This document shows positions 9,091-18,619 of a stretch of DNA of 64,000 bases, piece after piece (position 1 is the stretch's first letter; every line of letters starts with the position of its first letter). The translations under genes and the position numbers were made by a program. Under the pieces are notes generated by a model. The model saw only the letters and a program-made list of their open reading frames with translations. It had not been told where the DNA came from and did no database searches. Source of the DNA: Acidobacteriota bacterium (GTDB lineage Bacteria; Acidobacteriota; Terriglobia; Terriglobales; Acidobacteriaceae); NCBI GenBank assembly GCA_013288805.1, contig JABDBE010000008.1, positions 1 to 64,000 of the forward strand, read 5' to 3'.

Positions 9091-10539
9091 TCATTCGACC
9101 GCATTGCGTGAAATTACATCGCGATACCACTCGGCACTGAGCTTCGGAGTACGCACCTGCGTTTTGTAGTCGACGTAGTGAAGGCCGAAGCGCTTGCTAT
9201 AGCCGTCAGCCCACTCGAAGTTATCAAGCAGGCTCCAGAGGAAATACCCCTTGATCGGGTAGCCTTCCGACGCCGCGCGATGCAGCTGCGTAAGATGATT
9301 GCGCAGATACATTACCCGGTCGGTGTCTTCGATCCGGCCTTCAGCGGTTATAACATCGTCCGACGAGCAGCCGTTTTCGGTGATGTAGAGCGCCCGTGGT
9401 TTCCAAACTTCGCTGACGTTGCGGACCGCCCAGTAGATCACTTCCGGGCCAATGTACAACCAATCCGAGGCCATGCGCGGAAACGAGGACGGACGCTTTT
9501 CCACGACGTAACCGGCCGGTGACGCGTCTGCTCGCGCATATTCTGGCGCGTAAACGTTGAGCCCGACAAAGTCGAGCGGGCTGCCAATGATTTTCATGTC
9601 GCCGGGTTCAACCTTGGGAGCGTTCGCGCCCTGGCGCTGCAAGTAACCGTCCGTGTACTTGCCTTCCATGACCGCCGTCAAAAAGGGTGCGTTTTCTTCG
9701 CGAGTCGCGGCCCGCGCAGCTGTGATCTGCTCGTGCGTCTCAATCACCGGCACGTAGACCTTGGCATTTTCGGCCAGGCCGATCTGGGTTCCGGGCCTGG
9801 CGTTAGCGCGAATCGCCTGTACCGCCATGCCGTGCGCGAGTACAGCGTTGTGGCGAATCTGATTCACCTCTGCATCCGGCAATTTCAAGCCCGGGGCGAA
9901 CTTTCCGGTTTTGTAACCCTCATCAGTGAAGCAGGTAAATTCGTTAATCGTGAAAAAGTGGCCCACCCGATCCGAAAGCTGTTTGGAAACATAGCCCGCA
10001 TAATCAGCGAACGCTTTGGAAGTGTCGCGTGACTGCCAGCCGCCGGACAAAGCCTGCGGCAGGTCCCAGTGAAAGAGCGTGACGTACGGGGCAATATTGT
10101 TCTTGAGCAGTTCGTCCAGCACGCGCTGGTAATACGTTAGACCTTTCTGGTTCGGCTGGCCGGTCCCGTCGGGAAAGATACGTGACCACGCGATGGAAAA
10201 ACGATAGCCGCGTACGCCCAGGTTCTTAAGCAGCTGCACGTCTTCCCGGTAACGATGGTAGGAGTCGTCGGCGACATCGCCGGTGTCCCCCTGAAAAGTT
10301 TTGCCCGGCGTGTGCGAAAAAGCGTCCCACACGGATGGCTTGCGTCCATCTTCGTTCACTGCACCCTCGATCTGGTAGGACGCGGTAGAACAGCCCCAGA
10401 TAAAGTTGGAAGGAAATCGCAGTAATTCCGGCGTGGCCATTTGCGCCAATGCAATCCGCGGCAAGGATGCACTTGCAAAGGCGCCTGCGGCAGTGCCTGC
10501 CAAGGTCTTACCAAATCGGCGACGCGTGAGATTTTTCAT
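9091..10539 (-). CDS. GH1 beta-glucosidase, Tat-exported
   Basis: 482 aa. A Tat signal (TRRRFGK then a hydrophobic stretch ending ALAQ) suggests folded export. The mature enzyme is a complete glycoside hydrolase family 1 barrel: WGCSTASYQIEGA near the start, acid/base E200 in TINEF, nucleophile E388 in YITENG, and the aglycone-site segment WSLLDNFEWADGY near the C-terminus. GH1 enzymes hydrolyse beta-glucosides or beta-galactosides by retention. The residue after the acid/base Glu is Phe where nearly all GH1 enzymes have Pro. The gene stands alone between the lipoprotein and the DUF4340 gene. Confidence 0.93.
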   Translation of the reverse strand: MKNLTRRRFGKTLAGTAAGAFASASLPRIALAQMATPELLRFPSNFIWGCSTASYQIEGAVNEDGRKPSVWDAFSHTPGKTFQGDTGDVADDSYHRYREDVQLLKNLGVRGYRFSIAWSRIFPDGTGQPNQKGLTYYQRVLDELLKNNIAPYVTLFHWDLPQALSGGWQSRDTSKAFADYAGYVSKQLSDRVGHFFTINEFTCFTDEGYKTGKFAPGLKLPDAEVNQIRHNAVLAHGMAVQAIRANARPGTQIGLAENAKVYVPVIETHEQITAARAATREENAPFLTAVMEGKYTDGYLQRQGANAPKVEPGDMKIIGSPLDFVGLNVYAPEYARADASPAGYVVEKRPSSFPRMASDWLYIGPEVIYWAVRNVSEVWKPRALYITENGCSSDDVITAEGRIEDTDRVMYLRNHLTQLHRAASEGYPIKGYFLWSLLDNFEWADGYSKRFGLHYVDYKTQVRTPKLSAEWYRDVISRNAVE

Positions 10540-10661
10540 CGTTCAAGAAGACTACCATCAGGGTAGGCACAAAAGAAATCACGCAAGGGCACACGTTGGT
10601 TCGCGAACGGAGCTAATGAAGCGTTGTTGTCCGCACAGAACGGCTGTAGCGCAAGTTTTGA

Positions 10662-11987
10662 CTATTTGGCGGGCGGGGTGGCGGGCTTCACATCTTCAGC
10701 TGATTTTTGGAGGTCGTCGATTGCTTTGGAATCGATCTGGTATAGGGTGGAATCGTTTTCCCGCATCGCGACGTAGTTGTCGCCAAGCTTGGCCATTCTG
10801 ATCTTCTCGACCCGCTTGCCGTCGTTCGATGTGACGGTCAGGTCGATCGAGGGTGCAAAGGTGAGTCCAGTGTCGACAAACTTGGTGGCGGAAAGATCGC
10901 GGATCTTGTCGATCAGGCCCTGAACAGCGCCTGGATCCATCTTTTTCGCGCTGCCTGACCACCAATCTTCACCGCTCCGCGTCAAAAAAGAGGATTTGGT
11001 GCCATCGCGAATTTCGATCTTGTTGGGATCATCGGAGCCGAGGTCGAACAACTTCTTGTTGCGGAAATCGTCCAGGTTCTTATCGAGCGCCTGACCAAGC
11101 GTACTTGCAACTTTGTAAGTACCACCGACCGCGCTCGACTTGGCATAGTAATCGTCTTTATTCTTTCGGACTTGTAGTTCCTGCGTTCCGGACTCAGCCG
11201 TCAGCTTCACCGTTGCGACGGGAGTCGCGGAGGCGAACACTGAAGCTATTTTCTTCGGATCATCCAATACATTGAGCTCCATCTTGGCATCGGTGAGAGC
11301 GCGGACCAGTTCATCGACTTGCGAGCCATCCGCTCGCAACGGTCGGGGCTTCACAATTTGCCATTCTTCCTTGTTGCGGCCGAATGCTATTTCCTGCTTC
11401 TTGGCGACCAGATCGACTTGCCTGATTTTGTCGGGATCTAGCGTTAGCAGGCGCTTGTCCCGCAGATCGTTCGCAGTCTTGTCGATGCTGGTTTTATCGA
11501 AGCTGGGCATGATGAAGATGCGCGGATCGCTGTCGAGCTTGGCGTAGATTCCATTGCCCGTCGGAGTGTCATCGCCGAGCAAGAGCTTCTGGGTCTTGTT
11601 GTCTTTTTCAGACAGATCAAATTCAAGCTTCGGCGCGTCCAAACCGTAGGAAGCAAGATTGGCGGCCTTCTCTTCCACCAGACGTTGCGAGTTAAGAGAT
11701 GAAAAAGTACCGAGCAGGCTGGAAACTGCACCCTGATCGGCGGCGAGGGATTCTGGAGAAGTAATGCGCCACTGGCCCGAACTAGTGCGCTCGCCCGCGA
11801 CCTGGTCAGCGCCATTTTTCTTGAGGTCGAACCGGGAAATGTCCGCTTCTTTGACTGCAAGAATCTTCGGCGGCGCATCGGCGGAAACTTCGGTGCTTTC
11901 CGCCGGCTTGTGATGATTCGACCAATACAGTGTTCCAGTGAGCCCGCCCAGGACGACGACGGCGACGATAAGACCACCTAGTTTCAT
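10662..11987 (-). CDS. DUF4340 domain protein (third gene of GldA/F/G-like operon)
   Basis: 441 aa. One N-terminal membrane span (LIVAVVVLGGLTGTLYW) is followed by a large extracytoplasmic region of repeated alpha/beta modules with motifs such as WRITSPE and KLEFDLSEKD, as in DUF4340. The start ATG directly abuts the stop of the GldG-like gene (TAG-ATG), so the two are translationally coupled. DUF4340 genes regularly follow gldFG-type genes. A role in envelope assembly or in exporting a surface component is plausible, but the substrate is unknown. Confidence 0.85.
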   Translation of the reverse strand: MKLGGLIVAVVVLGGLTGTLYWSNHHKPAESTEVSADAPPKILAVKEADISRFDLKKNGADQVAGERTSSGQWRITSPESLAADQGAVSSLLGTFSSLNSQRLVEEKAANLASYGLDAPKLEFDLSEKDNKTQKLLLGDDTPTGNGIYAKLDSDPRIFIMPSFDKTSIDKTANDLRDKRLLTLDPDKIRQVDLVAKKQEIAFGRNKEEWQIVKPRPLRADGSQVDELVRALTDAKMELNVLDDPKKIASVFASATPVATVKLTAESGTQELQVRKNKDDYYAKSSAVGGTYKVASTLGQALDKNLDDFRNKKLFDLGSDDPNKIEIRDGTKSSFLTRSGEDWWSGSAKKMDPGAVQGLIDKIRDLSATKFVDTGLTFAPSIDLTVTSNDGKRVEKIRMAKLGDNYVAMRENDSTLYQIDSKAIDDLQKSAEDVKPATPPAK

Positions 11988-13364
11988 CTACCGCCTCCGC
12001 CACCACACCGACACACCCGCGAAGACGACAACCAGGGGCAGCAGGAACTGGCTGGTGAGCCGAACCAAACTCAATTGAGCATTGGTCATGGTGATACGGC
12101 GATCTTCTTCTTGTTTGGGACGGATCGAAATCAGATCTTCGTCGGACGCCAGCCAATCGATGGTGTTCAGAGCCAGATCGCTGTTGCCATTGAATTTGAT
12201 GAACGAGTTGGCTGCCCACGACGAACTACCTACAATTACGAACCGGCCCTGCGAATCCTGCTTTCCGGTGTTGTATGTTCCAGCGGCAGCAATCGTCATT
12301 GGTCCTTTCTTGTTCTTCGGGTCATTCGGGTCGACAGCCGGAGAGTTCAAGTTGGTCGTCGCCAGGCTCGTGGTCGAAGAATCGAACAATTTCTGGACCG
12401 TGGTCTTGTCGCCGTTTTTGATCTGGATCGAACGCGACAACGGGAAGCCAGTCGCTGTGCCCTTCATGCCATTCACAATGGGTTGCGAATCGTAACTGGT
12501 GACAAGGGCCACCTGCGGGCCGAGTCCGGCCAACTGGCCGATCGGGTTGAGGTCCAGGATCAGATTTTTATCCATGGTTACGCCCCAAGTCTGCAGCAGG
12601 CTCGTGAGGGCGTCGTTTTCCGCGATGTCAGAGCGCCCGATCTTTAGCGGCGGATCCAGCATGAACAGGGCCCGCCCGCCATCTTCGACATATTTCTTGA
12701 TGGCATCGACTTCAGGCTGCTGATAGTCGCGAGTCGGTCCGCCAATTACCAGGGCAGTGCAATCGCTCGGGACTTCGGCCTTTTGCAGCAGGTCGATGGA
12801 CTTCGCTTCATAGTTGTCTTTGCCAACGAGTTGCTTGAAATCGGAATACCCGTTCCGGTCGGAGTCGTCGATCTGATGTTCGCCGCTGCCGGCTGCGAAG
12901 CACACCGTGCGCGTCTTGTTCTTCAGCACACGAATCAGCGCTCCAGTGATACCCTCCTCCGTCATGCTTTTGGCTTCTTCTTTTCTGTCGCCGACTTGCA
13001 CGAGCGCCGTTCCGTAATTCTTTATACCTTCCTCGCGAGCTTGTTGCGGATTCTTGTCGGGATCGATGTAGTCAACGTGGACTTTCGGGGAAAGCGACGC
13101 ATATTCGTCAAGCAGATCTTTGGCGTGCTGAAATCGCGTCCCCTGATCAAAGTAGAGGATGGTCGCATTCTCTTTCAGTCCCTTGACGATCTTCGCGGTC
13201 TGCTCGGACAGGCTATAGCGCTTGTTCGACGTTCCGTCGTAGGACTTCGTGTAGCGATTGGCAAGGATGTTCACGATCACAACCGCGGTTATGACGACAA
13301 GGACGTAGACGACCGCGTATGCCGCATATTTCGTCTGTCTCGCTTTCAGCAATGGTGTATTCAC
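11988..13364 (-). CDS. GldG-like ABC transporter auxiliary protein
   Basis: 458 aa, GTG start immediately after the upstream gene's TAG. One membrane span lies at about residues 15-35 and another at the C-terminus (FLLPLVVVFAGVSVWWRRR). Between them is the extracytoplasmic 'ABC-type uncharacterised transport' domain (RYSLSEQTAKIVKGLK near residue 46, VHVDYIDPDKNP near residue 95). GldG partners the GldA ATPase and GldF permease, first known from Bacteroidota gliding motility but found widely in non-gliding bacteria. Here it sits between the fused ATPase-permease and DUF4340. Confidence 0.87.
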   Translation of the reverse strand: MNTPLLKARQTKYAAYAVVYVLVVITAVVIVNILANRYTKSYDGTSNKRYSLSEQTAKIVKGLKENATILYFDQGTRFQHAKDLLDEYASLSPKVHVDYIDPDKNPQQAREEGIKNYGTALVQVGDRKEEAKSMTEEGITGALIRVLKNKTRTVCFAAGSGEHQIDDSDRNGYSDFKQLVGKDNYEAKSIDLLQKAEVPSDCTALVIGGPTRDYQQPEVDAIKKYVEDGGRALFMLDPPLKIGRSDIAENDALTSLLQTWGVTMDKNLILDLNPIGQLAGLGPQVALVTSYDSQPIVNGMKGTATGFPLSRSIQIKNGDKTTVQKLFDSSTTSLATTNLNSPAVDPNDPKNKKGPMTIAAAGTYNTGKQDSQGRFVIVGSSSWAANSFIKFNGNSDLALNTIDWLASDEDLISIRPKQEEDRRITMTNAQLSLVRLTSQFLLPLVVVFAGVSVWWRRR

Positions 13365-15116
13365 CTACGACCTCCAGCGGAGAGATTCCATGGAACGCGC
13401 CGTGAAAAACAGCCCAAGGAAAATCACCGTCACATAAAAGATGGCATCCTTCGAGTCGAGCACGCCTTTGGCGAACGACTCGAAGTGCGTAATGATTGAC
13501 ATATAAGCGAGAACTTGGGCCCAGGTTGCGGTTTCGTATCCGCTCACCCACTCCAGAACCCACAAAAGCAGGCACACTCCGAAGGTCGCAGCTCCGGCGA
13601 TAATCTGATTCTTGGTCAGAGTCGAGATGAATGTGCCGATGGCCAGCAACGCTCCCGCTTGCAGCAGCAATCCCAGATAGCCAATCGCTAACGGCTTCCA
13701 ATCGGGTTTACCGTATTTGAAAAGGAACGCGAAATTCACTGCCGCAACCAGCAGCATACAGGCGTAAAGGCTGAGGGCCGCAAGCCATTTTCCGATGATG
13801 ATTTCGACGTCCCGAATCGGTGAAGTCGCGAGCAGTTCAATCGTGCCGCTGCGTTTTTCTTCCGCGAACAGACGCATCGTAATCATTGGAATGAAGAACA
13901 GCCCGATCACGCCAACATTCGACAGCAGCGGCCTTACGATGATTTCGTTGAGATTCATGGGCGTCATCTGACCCCGCATCTGCGATTCCATGCCCATCAA
14001 GACGAAAACACCCAATGAGTTCCAGAAGAAAAAGCCGAAGATAAAAGCAAACATGGTCAGGAGCAGGTATGCAATGGGTGACGTGAAATAGCTGCGAAGC
14101 TCTTTGCAGCAGATGATCAAAATGTTTCGCATTACTGTGCCCCCCTTGACTGCGACTTCTTCTTTCGCAGCTGTTTCCCCGCCCGTGAGTTGCAGGAATA
14201 TTTCTTCGAGACTCATAGCGGTAGGACGAAGCTCGTTTAAGTCCCAACCGGCCTCGACCACAGCCCGGGCCAGATCGCCGCGGACAAAGCCCTTGCCGCT
14301 TTCGACCTCGAAGCTGCTGCGGTTCTGCTGGTTCTGCTTCGCCACGACACGACTGACGCCAGCGATTTGTTCCAGCCGCCGTTGCACGGCTGCGAAATCG
14401 AGCATGCCGTTGCGTCCGCTGACTTCGACCAACACAGATTCCGCGCCGCGCGCGCGATTTTGCAGGTTGTGCACAGAATCCGTCGCGACCAGCTTGCCTT
14501 TGTTGATGATGAGCACCTGCTCACACGTCTGTTCTACTTCGGGCAGAATATGCGTGCTCAGAATGATGGTGTGGTCGCCACCCAGGCTCTTGATAAGATC
14601 GCGTGTTTCGTTGATCTGTTTGGGATCGAGACCGGAGGTCGGCTCATCAAGAATCAGCACCTCGGGATTGTGAACGATCGCCTGCGCCAAGCCTACGCGT
14701 TGACGATAGCCTTTAGAAAGTCTGCCCAGAAGCTTGTTCTTTACGTCCGCAACAGCGCAGCGGTCACAAACATAGTCGACTCGTTTGCGCAAATCCGTAC
14801 CCGAAAGCCCTTTGAGCTTGCCGACAAAAGTCAGGTATTCTCCAGTTTCCATCTCGGGATAAAGCGGCGGCGTCTCGGGAAGATAGCCGATGCGTTTCTT
14901 GACCTCGAGCGGCTGCTCCAACACATCGAATCCGGCGACAGTCGCGGTGCCTGACGTGGGCGACAGAAAACACGTAAGCATGCGCATGGTTGTCGTCTTC
15001 CCGGCTCCGTTTGGCCCGAGAAAACCGACAATCTGGCCTTTTCCAACCTCAAACGAGATGTGGTCGACAGCAGTATTCCGAGCGTATCTCTTGGTAAGCT
15101 CTTTAACTGTAATCAT
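13365..15116 (-). CDS. ABC transporter: ATPase and permease fused in one frame (GldA-GldF-like)
   Basis: 583 aa. Residues 1-310 are an ABC ATPase: Walker A G34-PNGAGKT, signature LSKGYRQ at 133-139, Walker B LILDEP at 154-159 and switch His189. A short linker (ETAAKEEVAVKGG) leads to residue 329, where M-R-N-I-L-I-I-C begins an ABC-2 permease with about six spans. The start is the ATG at 15116; codons further upstream only mirror the neighbouring reductase gene. An AAGGGGGG lies 7 nt before codon 329, so a free permease could also be made by internal initiation. Usually the two subunits are separate genes. Family knowledge suggests export linked to GldG and DUF4340; the cargo is unknown. Confidence 0.88.
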   Translation of the reverse strand: MITVKELTKRYARNTAVDHISFEVGKGQIVGFLGPNGAGKTTTMRMLTCFLSPTSGTATVAGFDVLEQPLEVKKRIGYLPETPPLYPEMETGEYLTFVGKLKGLSGTDLRKRVDYVCDRCAVADVKNKLLGRLSKGYRQRVGLAQAIVHNPEVLILDEPTSGLDPKQINETRDLIKSLGGDHTIILSTHILPEVEQTCEQVLIINKGKLVATDSVHNLQNRARGAESVLVEVSGRNGMLDFAAVQRRLEQIAGVSRVVAKQNQQNRSSFEVESGKGFVRGDLARAVVEAGWDLNELRPTAMSLEEIFLQLTGGETAAKEEVAVKGGTVMRNILIICCKELRSYFTSPIAYLLLTMFAFIFGFFFWNSLGVFVLMGMESQMRGQMTPMNLNEIIVRPLLSNVGVIGLFFIPMITMRLFAEEKRSGTIELLATSPIRDVEIIIGKWLAALSLYACMLLVAAVNFAFLFKYGKPDWKPLAIGYLGLLLQAGALLAIGTFISTLTKNQIIAGAATFGVCLLLWVLEWVSGYETATWAQVLAYMSIITHFESFAKGVLDSKDAIFYVTVIFLGLFFTARSMESLRWRS

Positions 15117-15168
15117 AAGAGGTTTGTCACAAGGAATTGCGGTTTGCACCGCCCGAACCGTACAACTA

Positions 15169-15198
15169 TTGAACAGTTCAAGGCTGAACATATATGTT
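15169..15198. promoter_or_regulatory. two adjacent palindromes in a divergent promoter region
   Basis: TTGAACAGTTCAA and, 5 nt further on, the perfect 12-bp palindrome AACATATATGTT lie between the ABC operon (leftward) and the aldo/keto reductase (rightward). Palindromes of this size and place are typical operator sites; the second is AT-rich enough to be part of a promoter. The binding protein is unknown. Confidence 0.4.
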
Positions 15199-15264
15199 AA
15201 GAAGCTCTGAGCGGTAATGTCAAATCCCGGCAGCGGGATATTTTCATCTCGCGAAGGAGGATTC

Positions 15265-16236
15265 ATGAAGTATCGAAGGCTTGGCCGCACCGGTTTCGAG
15301 GTCAGCGAAATTGCGCATGGGCTCTGGGGAATGAGCGGCTGGAGCGGGTCTGACGACCAGCAATCGCTCGATGCTCTGCAGTTGGCCGTCGATCTCGGCT
15401 GCAATTTCTTCGATACCGCGTGGGCGTACGGCGAGGGCAAGAGCGACGCCTTGCTGGGCAAGATTCTATCCGGCAATCGCGGCGAGCGATTGTATGCCGC
15501 GTCCAAAATTCCGCCGTTGAACGACAAGTGGCCGGCTTCTTTGGAAGACAAGTACCACGACGTCTTCCCAGCCGCGCACGTTTTCAAATACGCCAACCTG
15601 ATCCGGGAGAAGCTCGGAACCGACTCGATCGACCTTTTGCAATTTCACGTTTGGGACGATAGCTGGACTGGCGAAGCAGAATTTCGCGAGACAGTCGATA
15701 AGCTGAAGAGCGATGGACTAATCCGCTTCTTCGGACTGAGCCTCAATCGCTGGCAGCCAGAGAACGGCATCAAAGCCATGCGGACCGGACTGGTAGACGT
15801 CGTGCAAGTGATTTACAACATCTTCGATCAGGCTCCGGAAGATAAACTGTTTCCCGCCTGCCGGGAATTAAACGTTGGCGTGATTGCGAGAGTCCCGCTC
15901 GATGAAGGCAGCCTCGGCGGCAAAATGACGGCACAAACCAAGTTTCCCAGCGACGACTGGCGGTCGAAATACTTCAGCCCCAAGAACCTCAGGCAAACGC
16001 TAGCGCGCGTCGAGAAACTGAAGCCGGTGATTCCCAAGAACATGAGTCTGCCGGACGCGGCATTGCGATTTATTTTATCGGACCCAACGGTGAGCACGAC
16101 GATTGTGGGAATGAGAAAGCCGGATCACGTCCGGCAAAATATTGCGATGAGTGAGGCCGGGCCGCTCGACGCGGCGCTGCTTCAAACCTTGAAAAAGCAC
16201 CGCTGGGATCGCACGCCGCAGCCCTGGTCAGACTAG
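15265..16236 (+). CDS. aldo/keto reductase
   Basis: 323 aa from the ATG behind AAGGAGG; a longer frame upstream has no ribosome binding site. The TIM-barrel has the AKR tetrad: D in FFDTAWAYG, Y in the same block, K in AASKIPP and H in LLQFHVWD. The C-terminal segment STTIVGMRKPDHVRQN is the NADP(H)-binding loop. These enzymes reduce aldehydes and ketones, or sugar derivatives, with NADPH; the substrate is not predictable. It is divergent from the ABC operon and separated from a small gene on the opposite strand by 5 nt. Confidence 0.9.
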   Translation: MKYRRLGRTGFEVSEIAHGLWGMSGWSGSDDQQSLDALQLAVDLGCNFFDTAWAYGEGKSDALLGKILSGNRGERLYAASKIPPLNDKWPASLEDKYHDVFPAAHVFKYANLIREKLGTDSIDLLQFHVWDDSWTGEAEFRETVDKLKSDGLIRFFGLSLNRWQPENGIKAMRTGLVDVVQVIYNIFDQAPEDKLFPACRELNVGVIARVPLDEGSLGGKMTAQTKFPSDDWRSKYFSPKNLRQTLARVEKLKPVIPKNMSLPDAALRFILSDPTVSTTIVGMRKPDHVRQNIAMSEAGPLDAALLQTLKKHRWDRTPQPWSD

Positions 16237-16241
16237 CGTGG

Positions 16242-16436
16242 TCACACTAATTCGCTATTATTCAGAACGCCCTCAGTAGTAATCCGACTGGCCTTGCAAA
16301 TTTCCTCTGCAACCTTGACCACAGCGTCACTGCTGTGGACCGGCCCATCCGCCGACATGACCGAACTGGCAGCCAGGGTGAAAAGCAGAGCGTCCTCCTG
16401 TTTGTCGAAGTAGAGAACCACCTGATTCGCTGCCAT
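16242..16436 (-). CDS. small conserved-looking protein of unknown function (64 aa)
   Basis: The chosen ATG follows GGAGGT at good spacing. The product begins MAANQVVLYFDKQEDALLF and looks like a compact alpha/beta protein: an initial beta strand, a helix (KQEDALLFTLAASSVM) and a second helix (VVKVAEEICKAS). No membrane span or motif of known function was seen. It is convergent with the reductase gene. Confidence 0.6.
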   Translation of the reverse strand: MAANQVVLYFDKQEDALLFTLAASSVMSADGPVHSSDAVVKVAEEICKASRITTEGVLNNSELV

Positions 16437-16636
16437 GTCCACACCTCCACAGATTCTTCTTATGAATGATAGGCCGATTCCCCAGGGGAGACACGTTATC
16501 TCTTTTGGTGCGCCCTAATCGGAAGGGCAGGTTGTCCAGCGTTTGGACACCTTCGCGGGACAGTGAACGCTCCTAATGAAACGCGGTGGGCCTGCAGGAC
16601 AGAGCAGGGCTCGAAAATGCTACATTGGGAGGTCCT

Positions 16637-17689
16637 ATGTCCGCGCCTAAATCCCGATTCGTCAAGGCTTGCAAGCTGCAGCCCGTGGATCGCACACCCG
16701 TCTGGTTTATGCGGCAGGCTGGTCGTTACATGCCGGAATACCGTGCCGTCCGCAAACAATATTCGCTGATCGAGATTTGTAAAAAGCCTGAAGTCGCGGC
16801 CGACGTGACCATCACCGCTGCTGAAGCCCTTGGGGTGGATGCGGCGATTATCTTCGCCGACCTACTGTTGCCGCTGGAGGTTATGGGATTACCTTTCCAT
16901 TTTTCAGCTGGGGAAGGTCCGGTAATCGAAAAGCCGGTAAGGACAAAAGAAGACATCAACCACTTGCGCACCGACCGCGCGGCCGATCTGGGCTACGTTT
17001 CCGACGCGGTGCGCCTCGTCTGCAAGCATTTTGGAGAGCGTCTGCCGGTCATTGGCTTTTGTGGCGCACCGTTCACCCTTGCCAGTTACATGATTGAAGG
17101 CGGCGGTTCGCGCAATTATGTTTATGCCAAGAAAATGATGTATTCCTCGCCCTCGATGTGGGATGAATTGATGCGGAAGCTGGTCGCCGTGGTTTCGGAA
17201 TATGCAGCTGAGCAAGTCAACGCTGGCGCCGACGTTATCCAGATTTTCGATAGTTGGGTCGGCTGCCTCAGCGTCGAAGACTATCGGCGTTACGTGCTTC
17301 CGCGCACGACTGAACTGGCGAAGGCGCTGCAAAGGACCGGCGTGCCTATAATTTATTTCGGAACCGATAGCTCTACTCTTCTGCCCTCAATGCGAGAAAC
17401 TGGCGCCGAAGTGATTGGGCTAGATTGGCGCATTCCACTCGATGATGGCTGGCGGAATCTCGGTTTCGAATGTGCCGTGCAGGGGAATCTTGATCCGGTT
17501 CTGCTGTTCGCGGAATGGAAGGAACTGAAATCGCGTGCCCGGGATATTTTGTATCGTGCAGCCGGACGACCCGGACACATCTTCAATCTCGGGCACGGCA
17601 TTTTGCCGGAAACTCCGGTTGAGAATGTGAAAGCGCTGGCCCAATTTGTGCAGGAACACTCGGCAAGAAACGTTCCAGCATTGGAGTAG
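16637..17689 (+). CDS. hemE: uroporphyrinogen decarboxylase
   Basis: 350 aa, start chosen at the ATG behind GGGAGGT. Decarboxylates the four acetate side chains of uroporphyrinogen III to give coproporphyrinogen III. Both signatures are visible: PVWFMRQAGRYMPEYR (about residues 20-35) and IGFCGAPFTLASYMIEG (about 138-154). The catalytic Asp lies in IIFADLLLPLE. It heads a compact operon with ferrochelatase 3 nt downstream and protoporphyrinogen oxidase after that, so haem synthesis from uroporphyrinogen is largely clustered here; a coproporphyrinogen oxidase/dehydrogenase is not in the window. Confidence 0.97.
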   Translation: MSAPKSRFVKACKLQPVDRTPVWFMRQAGRYMPEYRAVRKQYSLIEICKKPEVAADVTITAAEALGVDAAIIFADLLLPLEVMGLPFHFSAGEGPVIEKPVRTKEDINHLRTDRAADLGYVSDAVRLVCKHFGERLPVIGFCGAPFTLASYMIEGGGSRNYVYAKKMMYSSPSMWDELMRKLVAVVSEYAAEQVNAGADVIQIFDSWVGCLSVEDYRRYVLPRTTELAKALQRTGVPIIYFGTDSSTLLPSMRETGAEVIGLDWRIPLDDGWRNLGFECAVQGNLDPVLLFAEWKELKSRARDILYRAAGRPGHIFNLGHGILPETPVENVKALAQFVQEHSARNVPALE

Positions 17690-17692
17690 CGA

Positions 17693-18619
17693 TTGGCTAA
17701 TTCAAAGAAAACTGCTGTCCTGCTGCTGGCTCATGGCAGCCCCGACTCCGTCGATCAAGTGCCAGACTTTCTGCTGCGAGTAACCGGCGGGCGGCCGCTT
17801 CCGCAACCCGTCGTGGATGAAGTAAAGCATCGTTACGGCCTGATTGGCCGCTCCCCGCTCACCGAACTGACGTTGAAGCAAGCGGACTGTCTGACACGTG
17901 AAATCGGCATGCCGGTGTATGTTGGCATGCGCAACTGGAACCCCTTCATCGCCGATGCGGTAAAGAATATGGTCACGGATGGCATCGAGTACGCAGTCGC
18001 GATCTGCCTGGCGCCGCAGAATTCACGGACCAGCGTCGGCCTTTATCGCTCCGCTCTCGCTGACACTGGAACTCCCTTTACCGTCGATTTCGTCGAGTCC
18101 TGGCATGATCAACCATCATTGATAAGAGCCTTTGCCGAAAGGCTGCGTGCAGGATTGGACCGCGCCCATCGCGAGGCGAAGACGCAAACAATTCCAATCA
18201 TTTTTACCGCGCACAGCGTCCCCGAACGCACTATCGCGGACGGCGATCCCTATGAGAGCCAGGCAAAAGAAACCGCGTTACTCGTGGCGCGCGAGGCCGC
18301 CCTCGCGCCTGAAAGTTGGACCTTTGCATTTCAAAGCCAGGGCATGTCCGGTGGAGCATGGTTGGGTCCGCGAGTTGAGGATACGATTCTCGGCCTGAAA
18401 GAAAAAGGACATCGTGGTGTATTTGTGCAACCCATAGGATTTCTCTGTGACCATGTGGAAGTGCTCTACGACATCGACATTGCGTTCAAGGAATTCGCGG
18501 ACAACCAAAGCATGCGCCTGTGGCGCGCGGAGTCGCTGAATGATTCGCCGTTGCTGGCTGCAGCCTTGGCCGATGTCGCTAGATCACGGTTCTTGCCAGC
18601 ACTTCTCGCCAGCAAATGA
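17693..18619 (+). CDS. hemH: ferrochelatase
   Basis: 308 aa with a TTG start 3 nt after hemE. Inserts Fe2+ into the porphyrin ring at the end of haem synthesis. The N-terminal L-L-L-A-H-G-S-P motif, the catalytic His of FTAHSVPER (near residue 168) and the C-terminal acidic region around VQPIGFLCDHVEVLYDID all match the family. A second copy of the chelatase fold is implied by the two similar halves. Its last 4 nt overlap the start of the next gene (ATGA), which indicates translational coupling. It could act on protoporphyrin IX or coproporphyrin III. Confidence 0.95.
   Translation: MANSKKTAVLLLAHGSPDSVDQVPDFLLRVTGGRPLPQPVVDEVKHRYGLIGRSPLTELTLKQADCLTREIGMPVYVGMRNWNPFIADAVKNMVTDGIEYAVAICLAPQNSRTSVGLYRSALADTGTPFTVDFVESWHDQPSLIRAFAERLRAGLDRAHREAKTQTIPIIFTAHSVPERTIADGDPYESQAKETALLVAREAALAPESWTFAFQSQGMSGGAWLGPRVEDTILGLKEKGHRGVFVQPIGFLCDHVEVLYDIDIAFKEFADNQSMRLWRAESLNDSPLLAAALADVARSRFLPALLASK

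Noticed and set aside
15117-15596. A 160-codon N-terminal extension of the ABC ATPase-permease frame.
   Set aside because: It runs antisense through the aldo/keto reductase gene, has no ribosome binding site and no domain; MITVKELTKRY at 15116 is the standard ATPase start.
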